Assembly (NCBI GenBank): GCA_963969345.1
Contig: OZ017770.1
Span: 6,643,246-6,707,245 of the forward strand
Source: Turbatrix aceti
Taxonomy: Eukaryota > Nematoda > Chromadorea > Rhabditida > Panagrolaimidae
DNA: 64,000 bases
Direction: 5' to 3'
This document shows, piece after piece, positions 11,001 to 21,768 of the stretch. Within the stretch, counting starts at the first letter, position 1; the number at the start of each line of letters is the position of its first letter. The translations under genes and the position numbers were made by a program. The notes under the pieces were generated by a model, which worked only from the letters and a program-made list of their open reading frames with translations, did not search any database and was not told the origin of the DNA.

Positions 11001-13753
11001 CGCTTCTCGTGCGACGTCCACGTCGACCTTGAAAAAACCATTCCGCTTGAATAACGGCACGACCAAAAGTGGACTGTCCGAATTTTCCAGACTGAAGCCC
11101 ATCTCGTGGCTATTCATGATGACTGACTCCTCGCGGTTGCCGAAACCCAGGACATCGCTGAACACCATTGTGTGGAAGTCGCAGAGTACCTGGAACTCCT
11201 CAGTCGAGAAGACGACCTGTTCTTCCTGCCGTAGAATGCGAATACGCACTTTTCCCTGACGCTGGTAAACCGGGAAGGGGGGAACTGAGCCGAGTTTGTT
11301 GCTAGAACAAAAACCAAAGAGGTAGTTGCTCATGCACGGATTCAGAATTTCTCGCTTTTTAGGATTAAATTCAGCGGAAATCGGCTGAACAAGATCCATT
11401 TCGATGACGTAGACATACACCGGGACATTCGGGTACGGTCGACCACTCTGGATCACAGAGGGCACTTTTCGAAGATACAGCCTTCGTTGGCGGTTGGTTC
11501 CAAGTCGCTTGCCAGTGCTGAGCTGATCGTCAAACTCCTCCAACAGCTCTGCCACGCTGATGTCGTCCTTGGTCACCGGGTTGAGATTATCATCCAATTC
11601 GCCAGCCGCATAGAGGACTTCCACGGCTTTTAGTGCCGCCTGCTTCTCCGATCTCTTGATTGAAGTCGCGGCATCGGAAGTGATCGGACAGCGGACGGGA
11701 GAGTTGATCGGCAGGTATAGTGTGCTGTAGAAACAAATATCATCCTGTTTGGTATCGATCTTAGGCGCCAGCTTGATGAAAATGTCAGACGGCAGACGAG
11801 CGCAGTATCGATTGATGACGCTCACAGCAGAACTAAGATTCACTTTGGCACCGGATGGAGTTTCAAAGGCGGGAGGAGCGGGGCCGGCAGGCTCGAAAAT
11901 AGCGTCTGGTGATGCGAGCTCCGTTCCGGGAGATATGTTTTCGGTAGCAAGGTAATGTAGTAAAAACTGAAAAAAAGGCAATTAATTAAAAAATCAGACA
12001 AGAAATTAAAACTCACGTTTTCTGAGGATTTGTAGTTGTCCAATGCAGCCATGGTAGAAGCGACATCGGTTGTGTTAACCAGAATTGCGTAAGTTGCCAT
12101 GTGACCGCGAGCCTGGCCTCGAGAGTGCAGGTACGAGGTAAAAGTCGGAGGCGGCTCCATGCTTACCACAAGTCCACACGAACGAACGTCAATGACTTCT
12201 TCTAGCCCCTCGGTTGCTACAACGACGTTTACGATGCCTGCACGAAAGTTGTTGATCGTAGTGCTGAGGTGTCGGTCGCCAGATTTTGATAGAGGCACAA
12301 CCGGCAGATCCTTTGATGTCGAGTTTGAGTCACCCAGAGCACAACCAGCCTTGATGAATTTGTACCTAGAGTCCTTGGAAATAAAGTTTAGAAAACTTAG
12401 CAACGCAATTGCAGTCGTTCGACTGCGAACAAATACAAGTGCCGAAAATTTGGATGAATTTTCGTTATAAAATCCAGACAAAATTTGAATTAATTTGATA
12501 ACGCTCTGGTTTACATGAGTCAGGATTTCATCAAATGTATAAGAAGATGCCCACTAAAACGTGATTCATAAAACTAAGATTTTTGTTTTGCAAAAAAACA
12601 TACAAAGTTATCAAGTGAAAACCGAAATGTCCGCATACAAGTAATTGCCGATCTAATTACAACAATTTGTTGTTTTGAAAAGTTTTTTTTCGTCACGAGG
12701 TTTCTAAGAATCTTGACAAAATGGTTGACCACTTCGTAGCTGCAGTAGGGACCCAATATGTTCAACACCTCGAGAATGCGGTTGGTGGCAAAGGCTACCG
12801 ATTTGCATGATTCATTTGTGGCAGCTTGTTTAATTGTATCCGCAAAAGTCATGAATCGTCGCTGAAAAAAGTAAATGAAAACGAAAACGATGGACAAAAC
12901 TGACTAATTCCTTGGCTTCAGGGTATAGTTCTATATCAAACGGTTCATATGTGATGATCAACTCTTCCGGACGAAGATTGTACATATATTGCTGCAGAAT
13001 ATCAGAAGACGTCACAAGAACGCATCCCATAATATCGCGAAGGTTGCATAACTTGCTTGTTATATGTTCAGCCGGTGCCTTTCCTGCAAGCCCAGAAGCC
13101 GTCAAACCGAGTATCCTAATGTCGGTGTATTTTTTCTCTCTCTGTTGAATTATCTCTACGACAGTGCGAAATGGATGCGACGTCGTGCCACAGTGCATGC
13201 AGTCATCAAAAATAACCAGAGCACAGCGGCTCCAATCGATGGCATCAACGGACAAAGCGTTGAGGACCTGATCGGCAGTCACCATCCAAACCTGTAAACC
13301 AAGCACTATGCTAATTTGGTTTATATAAAACCTCACGTCAGATTTTTTCATCATGGACTTGAAAGCCACCGGATCGTCTGGTGGCTTGGTCTCAAATTTG
13401 GCAACTTTGAAAATTGTATCATTTTTACATGATTCGTAATTGGCATCGAGAAGCAATCCTGGAAATTTTTTTTATTATCTAGTAATAAAAACTTTTCTTT
13501 CACCAGAAGAGTTAATATAAAGCGAAAATTTCTCATTGGGTGTCAGTTGTGTAGCCATGTGCTTCAGCACGGTAGCACTTACGAAGGATTTGCAGTCTCC
13601 AGGAGGTAGAAAAACGATTGTATCTTTGTCGTAGCATTTTTCACAAACCGCAACCTAAGCCAGATTTTTATTCCCATCAAAATTGAAGGAAAATTTACTT
13701 ACAAGGTTTTCCCGGCAGTTAAAAAAATCCGTAAACCCGCTATTTAAATCCAT
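8066..13753 (-). CDS. dcr-1: Dicer endoribonuclease with altered helicase motifs
   Basis: Cuts dsRNA and pre-miRNA hairpins into small RNAs. Exons in transcript order: 13703-13753, 13504-13654, 13337-13458, 12905-13291, 12604-12861, 12017-12553, 10872-11966, 9791-10724, 8979-9748, 8066-8911. All phases agree; 1716 aa. Domains: N-terminal helicase (about 20-510), Dicer dimerisation/DUF283 fold (about 535-625, INRYCARLPSD), platform and PAZ (about 690-930, spanning two exons, LLDVDNTTNRFNLLLPR), RNase IIIa (about 1225-1420, NLERLETIGDSFLK and DKSVADCLEALIGA), RNase IIIb (about 1460-1640, YQRLEFLGDAVLDYL and GDIFESLAGA), C-terminal dsRBD. The acidic RNase III residues are present in both domains. 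The helicase motifs are not canonical: motif I is PPGDCKS, motif II DDCMH, motif VI HSRGQARG. The start ATG is the first in frame, with the Q-motif region unusually short. DCR-1 lies about 390 bp downstream of the DDT-like gene on the same strand. Confidence 0.96.
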
Positions 13754-14145
13754 TGAGATACACGTACAAGCAAGCAGAGGATATCTTTGATTGAGATACA
13801 AAATATATGAGAATGGCGTTTGTCTCAAAGACAAAAGCGCGTGTTGGATGCAACATGCAATCGTGCTGTCGGGTCAGCAGCTCTTTCACCCTTTTGCTCG
13901 TTTTTCATTGAAATTTGCAGCCCTGCCGAATACTTCATAAGTACGGGGATGTAATTCAATCACACATTACTGTAATACAACAACAAACGTGAAATCATAA
14001 AACTGAGTTCAGAAAAAGAAAGAGCTGAGGCAATCATGATAGAGCTTCAATTACATTGTTGACTGATGGGGGGGACTAAAGAGAGTAAGCTTAAAGGGGG
14101 ACTCCGAATATTCAAACATTCCAGGCAGGACGAGAGGTTTTGCGC
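13754..14145. other. Intergenic, Dicer 5' flank / DDT-like gene 3' flank
   Basis: 392 bp between two colinear minus-strand genes. I see no obvious TATA box and no clear TTTCAG acceptor just before the Dicer ATG, so neither an own promoter nor trans-splicing can be assigned from sequence alone. Confidence 0.5.
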
Positions 14146-16924
14146 TCAAGAGTGCTGGATGTTTTCGACGGCGGAAGACGTGCCATTGGCAATGGGATCA
14201 GAAGGGGTTGAGATCTTGTCGCCAGCGGACTGGTTGTTGGTTTCGACGGCATTATCCGGGGCCTGAACGTGAGCGAAGCGCGGATCACCAATGGCAAGCG
14301 CTTGAGTCATCTGAGCAGGATTCTGAAAATAAACATCAGATAACAAACGCAAAAGTATAAAAACCTACAGTGGAGTTTTTGCCGTTGGTTTTCTGGGTCT
14401 TGTAGTGGTAGAAGGTTTGAGCAAATGCAGCGCTGAAAGCCTTCCGCGGGCTGTAAGACGCCGAGCGTTGGGGGTTAACGCTAAATGGAGGGCTGGAAAT
14501 CTTCTTCGGGCTGAGAGAAGCAGAACGGTTGATGTCAACTCCAGCTGCGGCGCTGACAGTCTGCGTTGGGATCTGAACCGGAGGACGGTTCTTGTCAACG
14601 TCAACAGGAGCGCTGGGGTTTTTCTGCGGACTCTCGACCGGAGGGCTGTTGTTGTCAATTCCAACATCGGCACTGGCAGTCTTCGTCGGGCTCAGAGCAG
14701 GAGAACGGTTCTTGTCGACGTCAACAGGAGCGCTGGAGTTCTTCGTCGGGCTCTCGACCGGAGGACGGTTCTTGTCGACATCAACAGGAGCGCTGGAGTT
14801 CTTCGTCGGGCTCTCGACCGGAGGACGGTTCTTGTCGACGTCAACAGGAGCGCTGGAGATCTTCGTCGGGCTATCGACCGGAGGATGCTTCTTGTCAACG
14901 TCGACAGCTGCGCTGGGGTTCTTCTGCGGGCTATCGACCGGAGGATGCTTCTTGTCAACGTCAACAACTGCGCTGGGGTTCTTCTGCGGACTCTCGACCG
15001 GAGGATGCTTCTTGTCAACGTCAACAGGAGCGCTGGGGTTCTTCTGCGGACTCTCGACCGGAGGACGGTTCTTGTCGACGTCAACAGGAGCGCTGGAGTT
15101 CTTCGTCGGGCTATTGACCGGAGGACGGTTCTTGTCGACGTCAACAGGAGCGCTGGAGATCTTCGTCGGGCTATTGACCGGAGGACGGTTCTTGTCGACG
15201 TCAACAGGAGCGCTGGAAGGCTTCTTCGGGCTCTGAACCGGAGTGCTCTCGTTGTTAGCTCCAAGTGCGGCGTTGACAGTCTTCTCCGGACCCTGAACCA
15301 GCGGGTGATTGTTGCCACCGCCAACAGAACCGCCGGAGGTCTTCGTGGGAGTCTGCGAACCAGAAACGGCGCCGTTGCTGCTGGAGGACGGTCCGTCAGC
15401 GTGAACAACGAGCGAAGGAGGCTCGTTGTTGCCAACCGGAGCCTCAGGAAGAGGCTGGAGAATGGCAACGGGAGCAACAGGAAGACCAATCAGCGGCGGA
15501 GCGACGCCACCGTTGAGACGCCGATTGGCACGCGCCGCGCGACTCTGAAAACGTTAACATGTGCATCGATTCAAGAATTTATATAAAAACATACGTTTTG
15601 AGCCCTCTGACGATCTTCCATGGTGAACTTCTCGTAATGAAAATCTTTCAGCCACGAGTCACGATTGTCCGGAACTTTCTTCTTGGGCTGTTTGCGAGGA
15701 CGCTTGGACGGCGGGCTGCGCTTGAAATCGCCGTTTTCAGGCTGAGGCAGAGTAGGCTGCAATAAATAATAAATCATGAATCAGGACGACAGCCTTGATT
15801 TACCTTAACATCGGCGACGGGTTGTGTCGGGAGAACCTGGACATCAGCATCTTTGTTGACATCCTCCTCGGCTTTGAGCTTCTTCGGAGTAGGACCATCG
15901 CTGTCCTCGTTGTCGGAGACAGAGAGATCCACCGTGCCATTCGAAAGAGTGCGACGCTCGTAGCGCTCAGCACGGGCCTAAAATTCACAAAATTTGACGA
16001 TTTTTAAAGTCAAAATGTCATAAAAACTCACGTTAGCCTGCAGGACACGAGATGGCGTCTCGGGCGTTTCATTTCCCAAGCGAGCACGGGAGCGGGTAGG
16101 ACGAGGCGTGATCGATCGTTCTTCCTCGGGTGGAGCCTGGAGATCACGAGCACGCAGCTTGGCCACGGACGAGCGCTTGGATGGCATCAGATCAGCGACA
16201 CGCTTGGTGCTCTCAAACTCAGCGATTTTGGCACGAACCTCCTGGAGCAATTCGGCAGAAAGTGTGTTCCGACCAGCGGAAGCACGAACTTTCTCCATTT
16301 CGCTGCCACTCTTGGCAACCAGCTGCGAGACGCCATCGTCGCCGGAAACGCGAAAGACCAGATCCCAGCCAAAGTACATCAGCGTCGTGGCTTTCTTGCC
16401 CTTGGATTCGAAGAACTTGATACCACGAAGACAAGCGCCCTGATCATCCAAGTCGAAGGTGTCCATGGTGTCGCGAGAAGTGAGGTAGGCTTGAGAAAGC
16501 TCGGAAAGCAGCAAAAACGTGAGTTCGGAATCCATGGGAGGACAAACGCGATAAGAGACTTCCGTGTCCATACCCTCAGCAAAAGCCAGCAGGCGGTTGA
16601 GAGAATCACTAGGCTTGACCTTGTTGCGCTCCTGGAGGAAAGAAACCATGAGGCTGGTAAAATAGCGACGGCGCGGAGGATGCGCAAGCACGTAGCGCTC
16701 GAGGAGCAGCTTCAGCAGTTCGTGGAGTTCGGCATTCTCATCCAGACACTCGCGTTCAAGAGCTTGAGTGAGAAGCTGAAGATTCCAAGGGAAATGACTG
16801 ACTTCAGCGCCAAAGTATTTGAAAGTAGTCACGATTTCGGGCAGAAATGGAGACAGCTCGACGTTAACCTATAAAGTAATCACGCAATGTATCGCAAGTC
16901 AATGAAGTCAAGAGAACTAACCAT
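14146..16924 (-). CDS. DDT-like nuclear protein with tandem S/T-P-x-K repeats
   Basis: Exons in transcript order: 16922-16924 (only the ATG), 16032-16868, 15804-15977, 15595-15756, 14369-15544, 14146-14322; all phase 0, 842 aa. The N-terminus (SPFLPEIVTTFKYFGAEVSH, then LHELLKLLLERY) resembles a DDT domain. The segment around 100-165 (LRGIKFF, TLMYFGWDLVFRV) is compatible with a WHIM-type motif of chromatin-remodelling subunits. This is inference from pattern, not a database match. Basic nuclear-localisation-like stretches follow (KRPRKQPKKK), then about 12 copies of a 20-residue unit such as SSAPVDVDKNRPPVESPTKN (residues about 481-734). SPTK, SPQK and SPKK are minimal CDK-type phosphorylation sites. 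I infer a chromatin-associated, cell-cycle-phosphorylated protein. The plus strand is also open across the repeat, but only the minus frame splices consistently. Confidence 0.8.
14521..15280 (-). repeat. 60-bp coding tandem repeat, about 12 units
   Basis: Period exactly 60 bp, encoding 20-residue units in the minus-strand frame. Some central units are nearly identical in DNA, while the edge units are degenerate. There are two subtypes: SPTK-type with DKNRPP and SPQK-type with DKKHPP. Confidence 0.95.
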
Positions 16925-17320
16925 GATGACTTATCAACGAATACTCGTAATGAAGTGCCGTAAGAAGACTAGTACAAGTGTGTCAGCGTAAAAAGCACAC
17001 AGACAGAGAGAACTGAAAAACCTCGATAAACAGCACGCATAGCATGGTTCGGGGTTCATTGGGAACACTTTGCCAGATGGGAACTCTCCCATCTCTGCTG
17101 CCGCATATTTACGAAAACTCGATGTCGACGTTATCCGAGATGGAAGAGGCTTCATTTCTGACTCCTGGGCGAAATTCAAACTCAATTCACGATCTGCTTC
17201 TCATGAATGAACTCTGGACAGTCAAGCTCGCCGAAAGCTCTGACTTTACGCGCATCGAGGGTAAATTTATACTTCGCTTCACGCACGTTTTATTAGATTA
17301 TGGACATTATTATATGATTT
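16925..17320. other. Intergenic between the EAAT and DDT-like genes
   Basis: 396 bp separating two colinear minus-strand genes. A minus-strand AATAAA for the transporter is at 17289-17294. The plus-strand open frame at 17044-17331 lacks any domain and I treat it as noise. Confidence 0.5.
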
Positions 17321-19341
17321 TTAAACCGTGAATTCCATGCTACCGTCCAGGAGTGAACGCGTTTCATGTGACACGCTGAGGTAGTCTTTCTGGTAGCTAG
17401 GAGCAGGGGATCGGTTTAGCTGGTTTAATCGATTTTTGGCGTACAACAAGGCGTTGTCTGTCTGTCTTGGATCTGCGTAAGCAGATGAGGGCATCGTTGA
17501 GGCATCTACGATGAAGTCGTGATGACCCGTGTATTGTAGATTATCTTCCAACGAATGTGTCAACGAAGCTTTGGGAGTGACAACGGTTGGCAATTCCGAA
17601 TTCAGGAGCTCTGAGAAAAAAACAAAAAAGTATATTTATTTCTAAAAATTGCTACAATAACTTACGTATGTCGCTTTTTATCTGTCTGATTAGTTCATCG
17701 TTGTCAGCTTCCTGTAGTCGAGCTTTGGATAGATGATAAATGATACCACATCCAAAGCCATCACCCAAAACGTTGACACTTGTCCTAATGCGATCCCTGA
17801 AATTAAAGGATTTTATAAAAGATTTTCGAGTTATGGTTCTTACAGCAGCCAATCGACTGTCAGCAGCAGACTCAAATCCTTGGCAGGAAGGCCAACTGTC
17901 GTCAGTACAATGAGAATTGTATCTAAACCAGCGGGCACGGATCCTGAACCAATGGAAGCAACAGTTGTCGTGAAGCTGATCGTTAGCAGTTCAAACATTG
18001 TGAGTTGAACGTTGTGAAGTTGCGCGATGAAAATCACAGCTACGGCTTCATAAAGTGCTGTTCCATCCATGGTTATGGTCGCTCCCAGTGGAAGTACAAA
18101 CCGGGTTACACGTCTGTCTATTTTGAGATTTTCTTCTAGGGATCGGAAGGTTACGGGAAGTGTTGCGCCACTGGATGCTGTTCCAAATGCTGTAGCCAGG
18201 GCTTGCAGCATCCCGGTCATAAAATTAAAAGGTGAGTTTCTAGTAAATAGATAGTAAAGCAAGGGAAGAGTGAGAAGTGAGTGAATCATGAGACCGCAGA
18301 TGACCGTCACCACATACATGGCCAACGCCTGGGCCGTCTCCGTGAGATTATCGATATCGACTATGTTCTTGCACACGAGGGACAAGATTCCGATGGGATA
18401 GCACCACATCAAAGCTGATATCCATTTCATGATGACAGCATCGAGGACAATGAAAAAGTTAATCATGAGTCTTGCCTGGTCTCCGAGGATGCTGAGAACG
18501 ATGCCAAAACCGGTGCAAAAAACAATGAGTCCTGCAAACAAAAATTGTTTTTCACGTTGAATGTCAGGATCCTACCGAGAACATTAACTTCATTTGTGTA
18601 TTCCAAAATGGGCTTCATAACTGGCTCTACAGTAATATTCGACAGCGTAATATTAGTGCCATTTACGATTCTTTGCAATTTTGGTTTCACAGGAATGTAA
18701 TTTGTCTGTACCTGTTGGAAAGTAGCCTGGATGATATTTTCCGGAAACATGTTTCTATAAAAAGTTGCATCGCTTGTTTTGTGCGCATTAAAGAAACCTG
18801 ATCTGATCGAGAAAAGTGTCCAGGGTTGATAATGCAGTGTCGTCGAGAGTACCTTCGCCCAGGTTATGGAAAAGTGCAGGGTCCCCTGGGTGAATCGATG
18901 AAACCAGAACTATTCCCGTCTGCAATGATTGATTTGTATAATCGTTTGTGGTCACCCCTGGGCTTACAAAAGTGGACAGAAGTGTAGTAAGCATGTAGTA
19001 GACGATTGTGTACGTTCCAATTTTGCTTGCGTCACTGGGTCTTACCTGTGCGAGGGCTGTAAGCTTATTATCAGACGCTGATATCGGAGAATTGACAACA
19101 ACAAACCCGATACAACAGACGAAATTATCATAGGCAAAATCATCATTTCAACTATCTGCATGAAAATTTCACCCGGAAATCCGATGAGACTGATGGTATC
19201 ATTGCTGAACAGAAAGAAATAAGGAATAATTTTGATTGACAATGAAACAAACCTGGGATTAAATGGTCGGATGACAAAGCCCAAGACAACACCGATGACC
19301 ACCGATTCGATAGTAAGAACGAGCAACAGATCCTTCTTCAT
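17321..19341 (-). CDS. glt-like: SLC1/EAAT sodium-dependent glutamate transporter
   Basis: Clears glutamate/aspartate across the plasma membrane using Na+/K+/H+ gradients. Exons in transcript order: 19253-19341, 19107-19204, 18798-19056, 18576-18754, 17844-18531, 17666-17796, 17321-17610; phases agree, 577 aa. Family features: TM1 ending VVLGFVIRPFNPS; FPGEIFMQIVEMMILPMIIS; large N-glycosylated loop with NIT and related sites; IRNMFPENIIQATFQQ; ASSGATLPVTF (hairpin HP1); MDGTALYEAVAVIFIAQ (TM7); ASIGSGSVPAGLDT (HP2); DWLLDRIRTSVNVLGD (TM8). The TM8 Arg typical of acidic-amino-acid carriers is present (DRIRT). Deviations: the TM7 motif reads TMDGT instead of NMDGT; HP1 has SSG where animal EAATs usually have SSS; HP2 is one residue shorter around the usual IPQAG. 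The C-terminal tail (about 96 aa) is hydrophilic. The start is the first ATG, directly ahead of TM1. Confidence 0.94.
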
Positions 19342-19790
19342 CGTCGAACAGCGTGATTAACGCGAAACCCAGAGGACTTGGTCTAGTTTACTTTCTAATC
19401 AATGTTATTGGTCTCTTACACAATCGCAATGATCGACGTAACAATCAGAAAGATAAACCGAAAAAGTGTTGTTATTTGCTTCACTCACCGATAACTATCC
19501 CATAAAACTCCAAAAAGGGGGCAGAATATTTATTCAGTTTGTGATCATGCAAACGTTTATGCTTAGCCGCCTATAGATACTTGTTAGAAAAATTATAATT
19601 TTGATGTTGTTCCGGACACCGCACGATTGTATTGCGTATTGCATGATGACGGTTGTCTGTCGAAAGTTATGCACGTGTATGTACAAAATGGTTATCAATG
19701 CGTCACATTGATCGTGATGACGTAAATTCTTGATGCCCGCGCTTTGATTGTAGCTTAATTTTGTCCGTAGTGTCTGTCGGCCGAGTCGCG
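19342..19790. other. Intergenic, 5' flank of the glutamate transporter
   Basis: 449 bp between the transporter start and the stop of the upstream colinear gene. No exon or clear core promoter was recognised. Confidence 0.5.
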
Positions 19791-20469
19791 TCAAGCGACC
19801 GCGCATAGCGTGCAGCACTCCATTAAAGCCTCGCTCCACTCGCTGTCACCTTCACCGCTCCCGATGCGTTCAGTAGTCGTTCGAAGTTGACGACGCTTGC
19901 GTATGGAAATGAATGCTGCGCACGCCTATATTTAAGTTGATCAACATAAGTTTGAAATTACGTTTGCAAGCAAGCAACCAACTAACCTGGAACATTTTCA
20001 TAGTGCCAATAACATTGGACATTCGTCCCACAGTGGTCATAAATACCAAGATGATGCTGGGCACTTTAAATTCGATCTTCGGTTTTTCATCTGCCTCGAC
20101 GGATTCCACTTCTGCCACTTCTGTTTTGTTAGGCATCAATCCTAAAAAAACAGCGCACGTCATTTAAAAAATTTAATTCCAAATTTCACCGTATTCTTCA
20201 AGTTTTCTGTCAACCTCGGCTCCGACCATTTTGTGATCAATTTCACATTTGATGTAGCCAACTCCAAATCCCACAAGGTTTAAAACCAGTCCAACACAAA
20301 AGGCAATGACGTTATCTGAAAAAAAATTTTGAACAAAAGACAAAAAAACACGAAAGAACCAACTTCGCTGTTTTCTCTGATCCTTAATTTTACTGTACGC
20401 CCGCTTGAAACTCGACCTCGACAGTTGCCGTCGTAGTCGACTGCTATTCCCGAAACCGCCGCGCTCCAT
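19791..20469 (-). CDS. Small predicted membrane protein, unrecognised
   Basis: Four exons in transcript order: 20364-20469, 20190-20315, 19987-20141, 19791-19925; phases agree, 173 aa. The N-terminus is Arg/Ser-rich and basic (SSRLRRQLSRSSFKRAYSK). Next come a hydrophobic segment (NVIAFCVGLVLNLVGFGVGY), an acidic loop (EVAEVESVEADEKPK) and a second hydrophobic segment (VPSIILVFMTTVG). The C-terminus is basic then acidic. I infer two membrane spans with both ends on the same side. No family was recognised. The first intron (20316-20363, 48 nt) is a stop-free multiple of three. The last exon is the least certain, since reading through 19987 gives another possible end. It lies upstream of the glutamate transporter on the same strand, but co-function is only speculation. 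Confidence 0.6.
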
Positions 20470-20733
20470 TATTGTCAACTAACCGTTGGCATCATTCTGC
20501 TACCACACCACTGACAACTGAAGACAAAAAAAAGCAGATGCCACACGTTTAATCACGATAAAAGCTGCTGTGCGTTGAAATCCGCTCATATAACGTACAA
20601 AAAACATTAAGATTATCATTCTAGACATGACTGCGCTGTGCACCTGTATTATAAGTAAAAAATAATTTATTCTAACAAAACAATGTACATTTGAGACCTT
20701 TTGCACAGAGATTGATAATTCCCGGGGTTTTTC

Positions 20734-21768
20734 CTAGACATTGATAATGGAATTTGCCGGGGTTGATACATAGGAATCGCCTTCGGACCACTCCTGAATA
20801 GGCACAATGTGTTCTGCAGGTTCTCCGGATCTGTGAACAGACAGACATTCGTAGCCCTGTTCATTGCCGTTGTCGACCGAGTGGTGGTATGGCAGCTGGG
20901 GTGCTGGATATGGGGGCAGAGGATACCTGATGAGGATGGAATCGTGACCGACGCTGCTGGTGCTCTGGCTTGGTGTCGAACCCATGAGATGACTCTTTGA
21001 CAGTGTAGATGAGCAATCGGAAGCGCCGCAATGTTGCTGAGGAAATCCGCTCCGAGAAACAGCGCAAGCCAACGTCAAGGCAAGGAAAAAGACGACAAAT
21101 GCCAGGAAAGTAGCGATGATTATGGGCCAGAAGAAAAGAGGATCGTACAGTCTTTCCCACAGACTGTCGTTGTCACCACCGGCGGAGGCAGCGACTTGGC
21201 GGTCGAAAAGTGCTTCAGCGTCCGGGCACCAAGGACACTGCTTGGTGTGTTTTTCAAGGACGACTGTCGCGTTGAAGCAACGACCCCGGATTTTGAAGGT
21301 TTTCGAAGTTGTGAGGCCAAAAATTTCGTCCGTTAGATTTGTTTCGGGACTCTGAAAATAATATAATTATTGAATGAATTTCAGTTTTTTTTGAAAAATA
21401 TAACTTACATGAGAAACGTTTTGCATGGACATCCAGGGACCACTGTCGCATTCCCGAGGAAAGCCAAAGGTAGGATCGTAATTGATGATGCTCATCTGAG
21501 TGTCAACTTCATCCGGTGATCCTTGTTTCCAGAAAGAGGTGAACTCTTCGTTGTAGTGAACATTTCTGAGAGCGAATTCGGTAGATTGTACCTGTCGGGG
21601 ATCGGTTTTCAGGTGAACCATGCGAAGAACGAGCTGATTGCGGAAACATGAGTTGGCGAGGCAATCATCGTTGAATTCAAAGTTGACGGTCTTGGCGGTG
21701 ATCCAGAAATTGTCGGCACCAGCCACGGTGATCGACAAAACAAGAGTAATAGCGAGAAAGCAGAGCAT
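20734..21768 (-). CDS. Single-pass type I membrane protein, unrecognised
   Basis: Two exons (21409-21768, then 20734-21351) joined in phase 0; 325 aa. A signal peptide (MLCFLAITLVLSITVAGA) is followed by an ectodomain of about 180 residues with few cysteines (CLANSC, ECDSGPW, GRCFNA, QCPWC) and several N-x-S/T sites. One transmembrane helix follows (FFWPIIIATFLAFVVFFLALTL). The cytoplasmic tail of about 100 residues is rich in Ser, Pro and Tyr (PLPPYPAPQLPYHH), which suggests short linear docking motifs such as PPxY-like sites. No known domain was identified. I would call it a nematode-type orphan receptor-like protein. Confidence 0.8.

Noticed and set aside
14405..15586. 393-codon open frame on the plus strand across the repeat
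   Set aside because: It is a shadow of the 60-bp repeat, which is open in several frames. Only the minus strand gives phase-consistent splicing to neighbouring exons.
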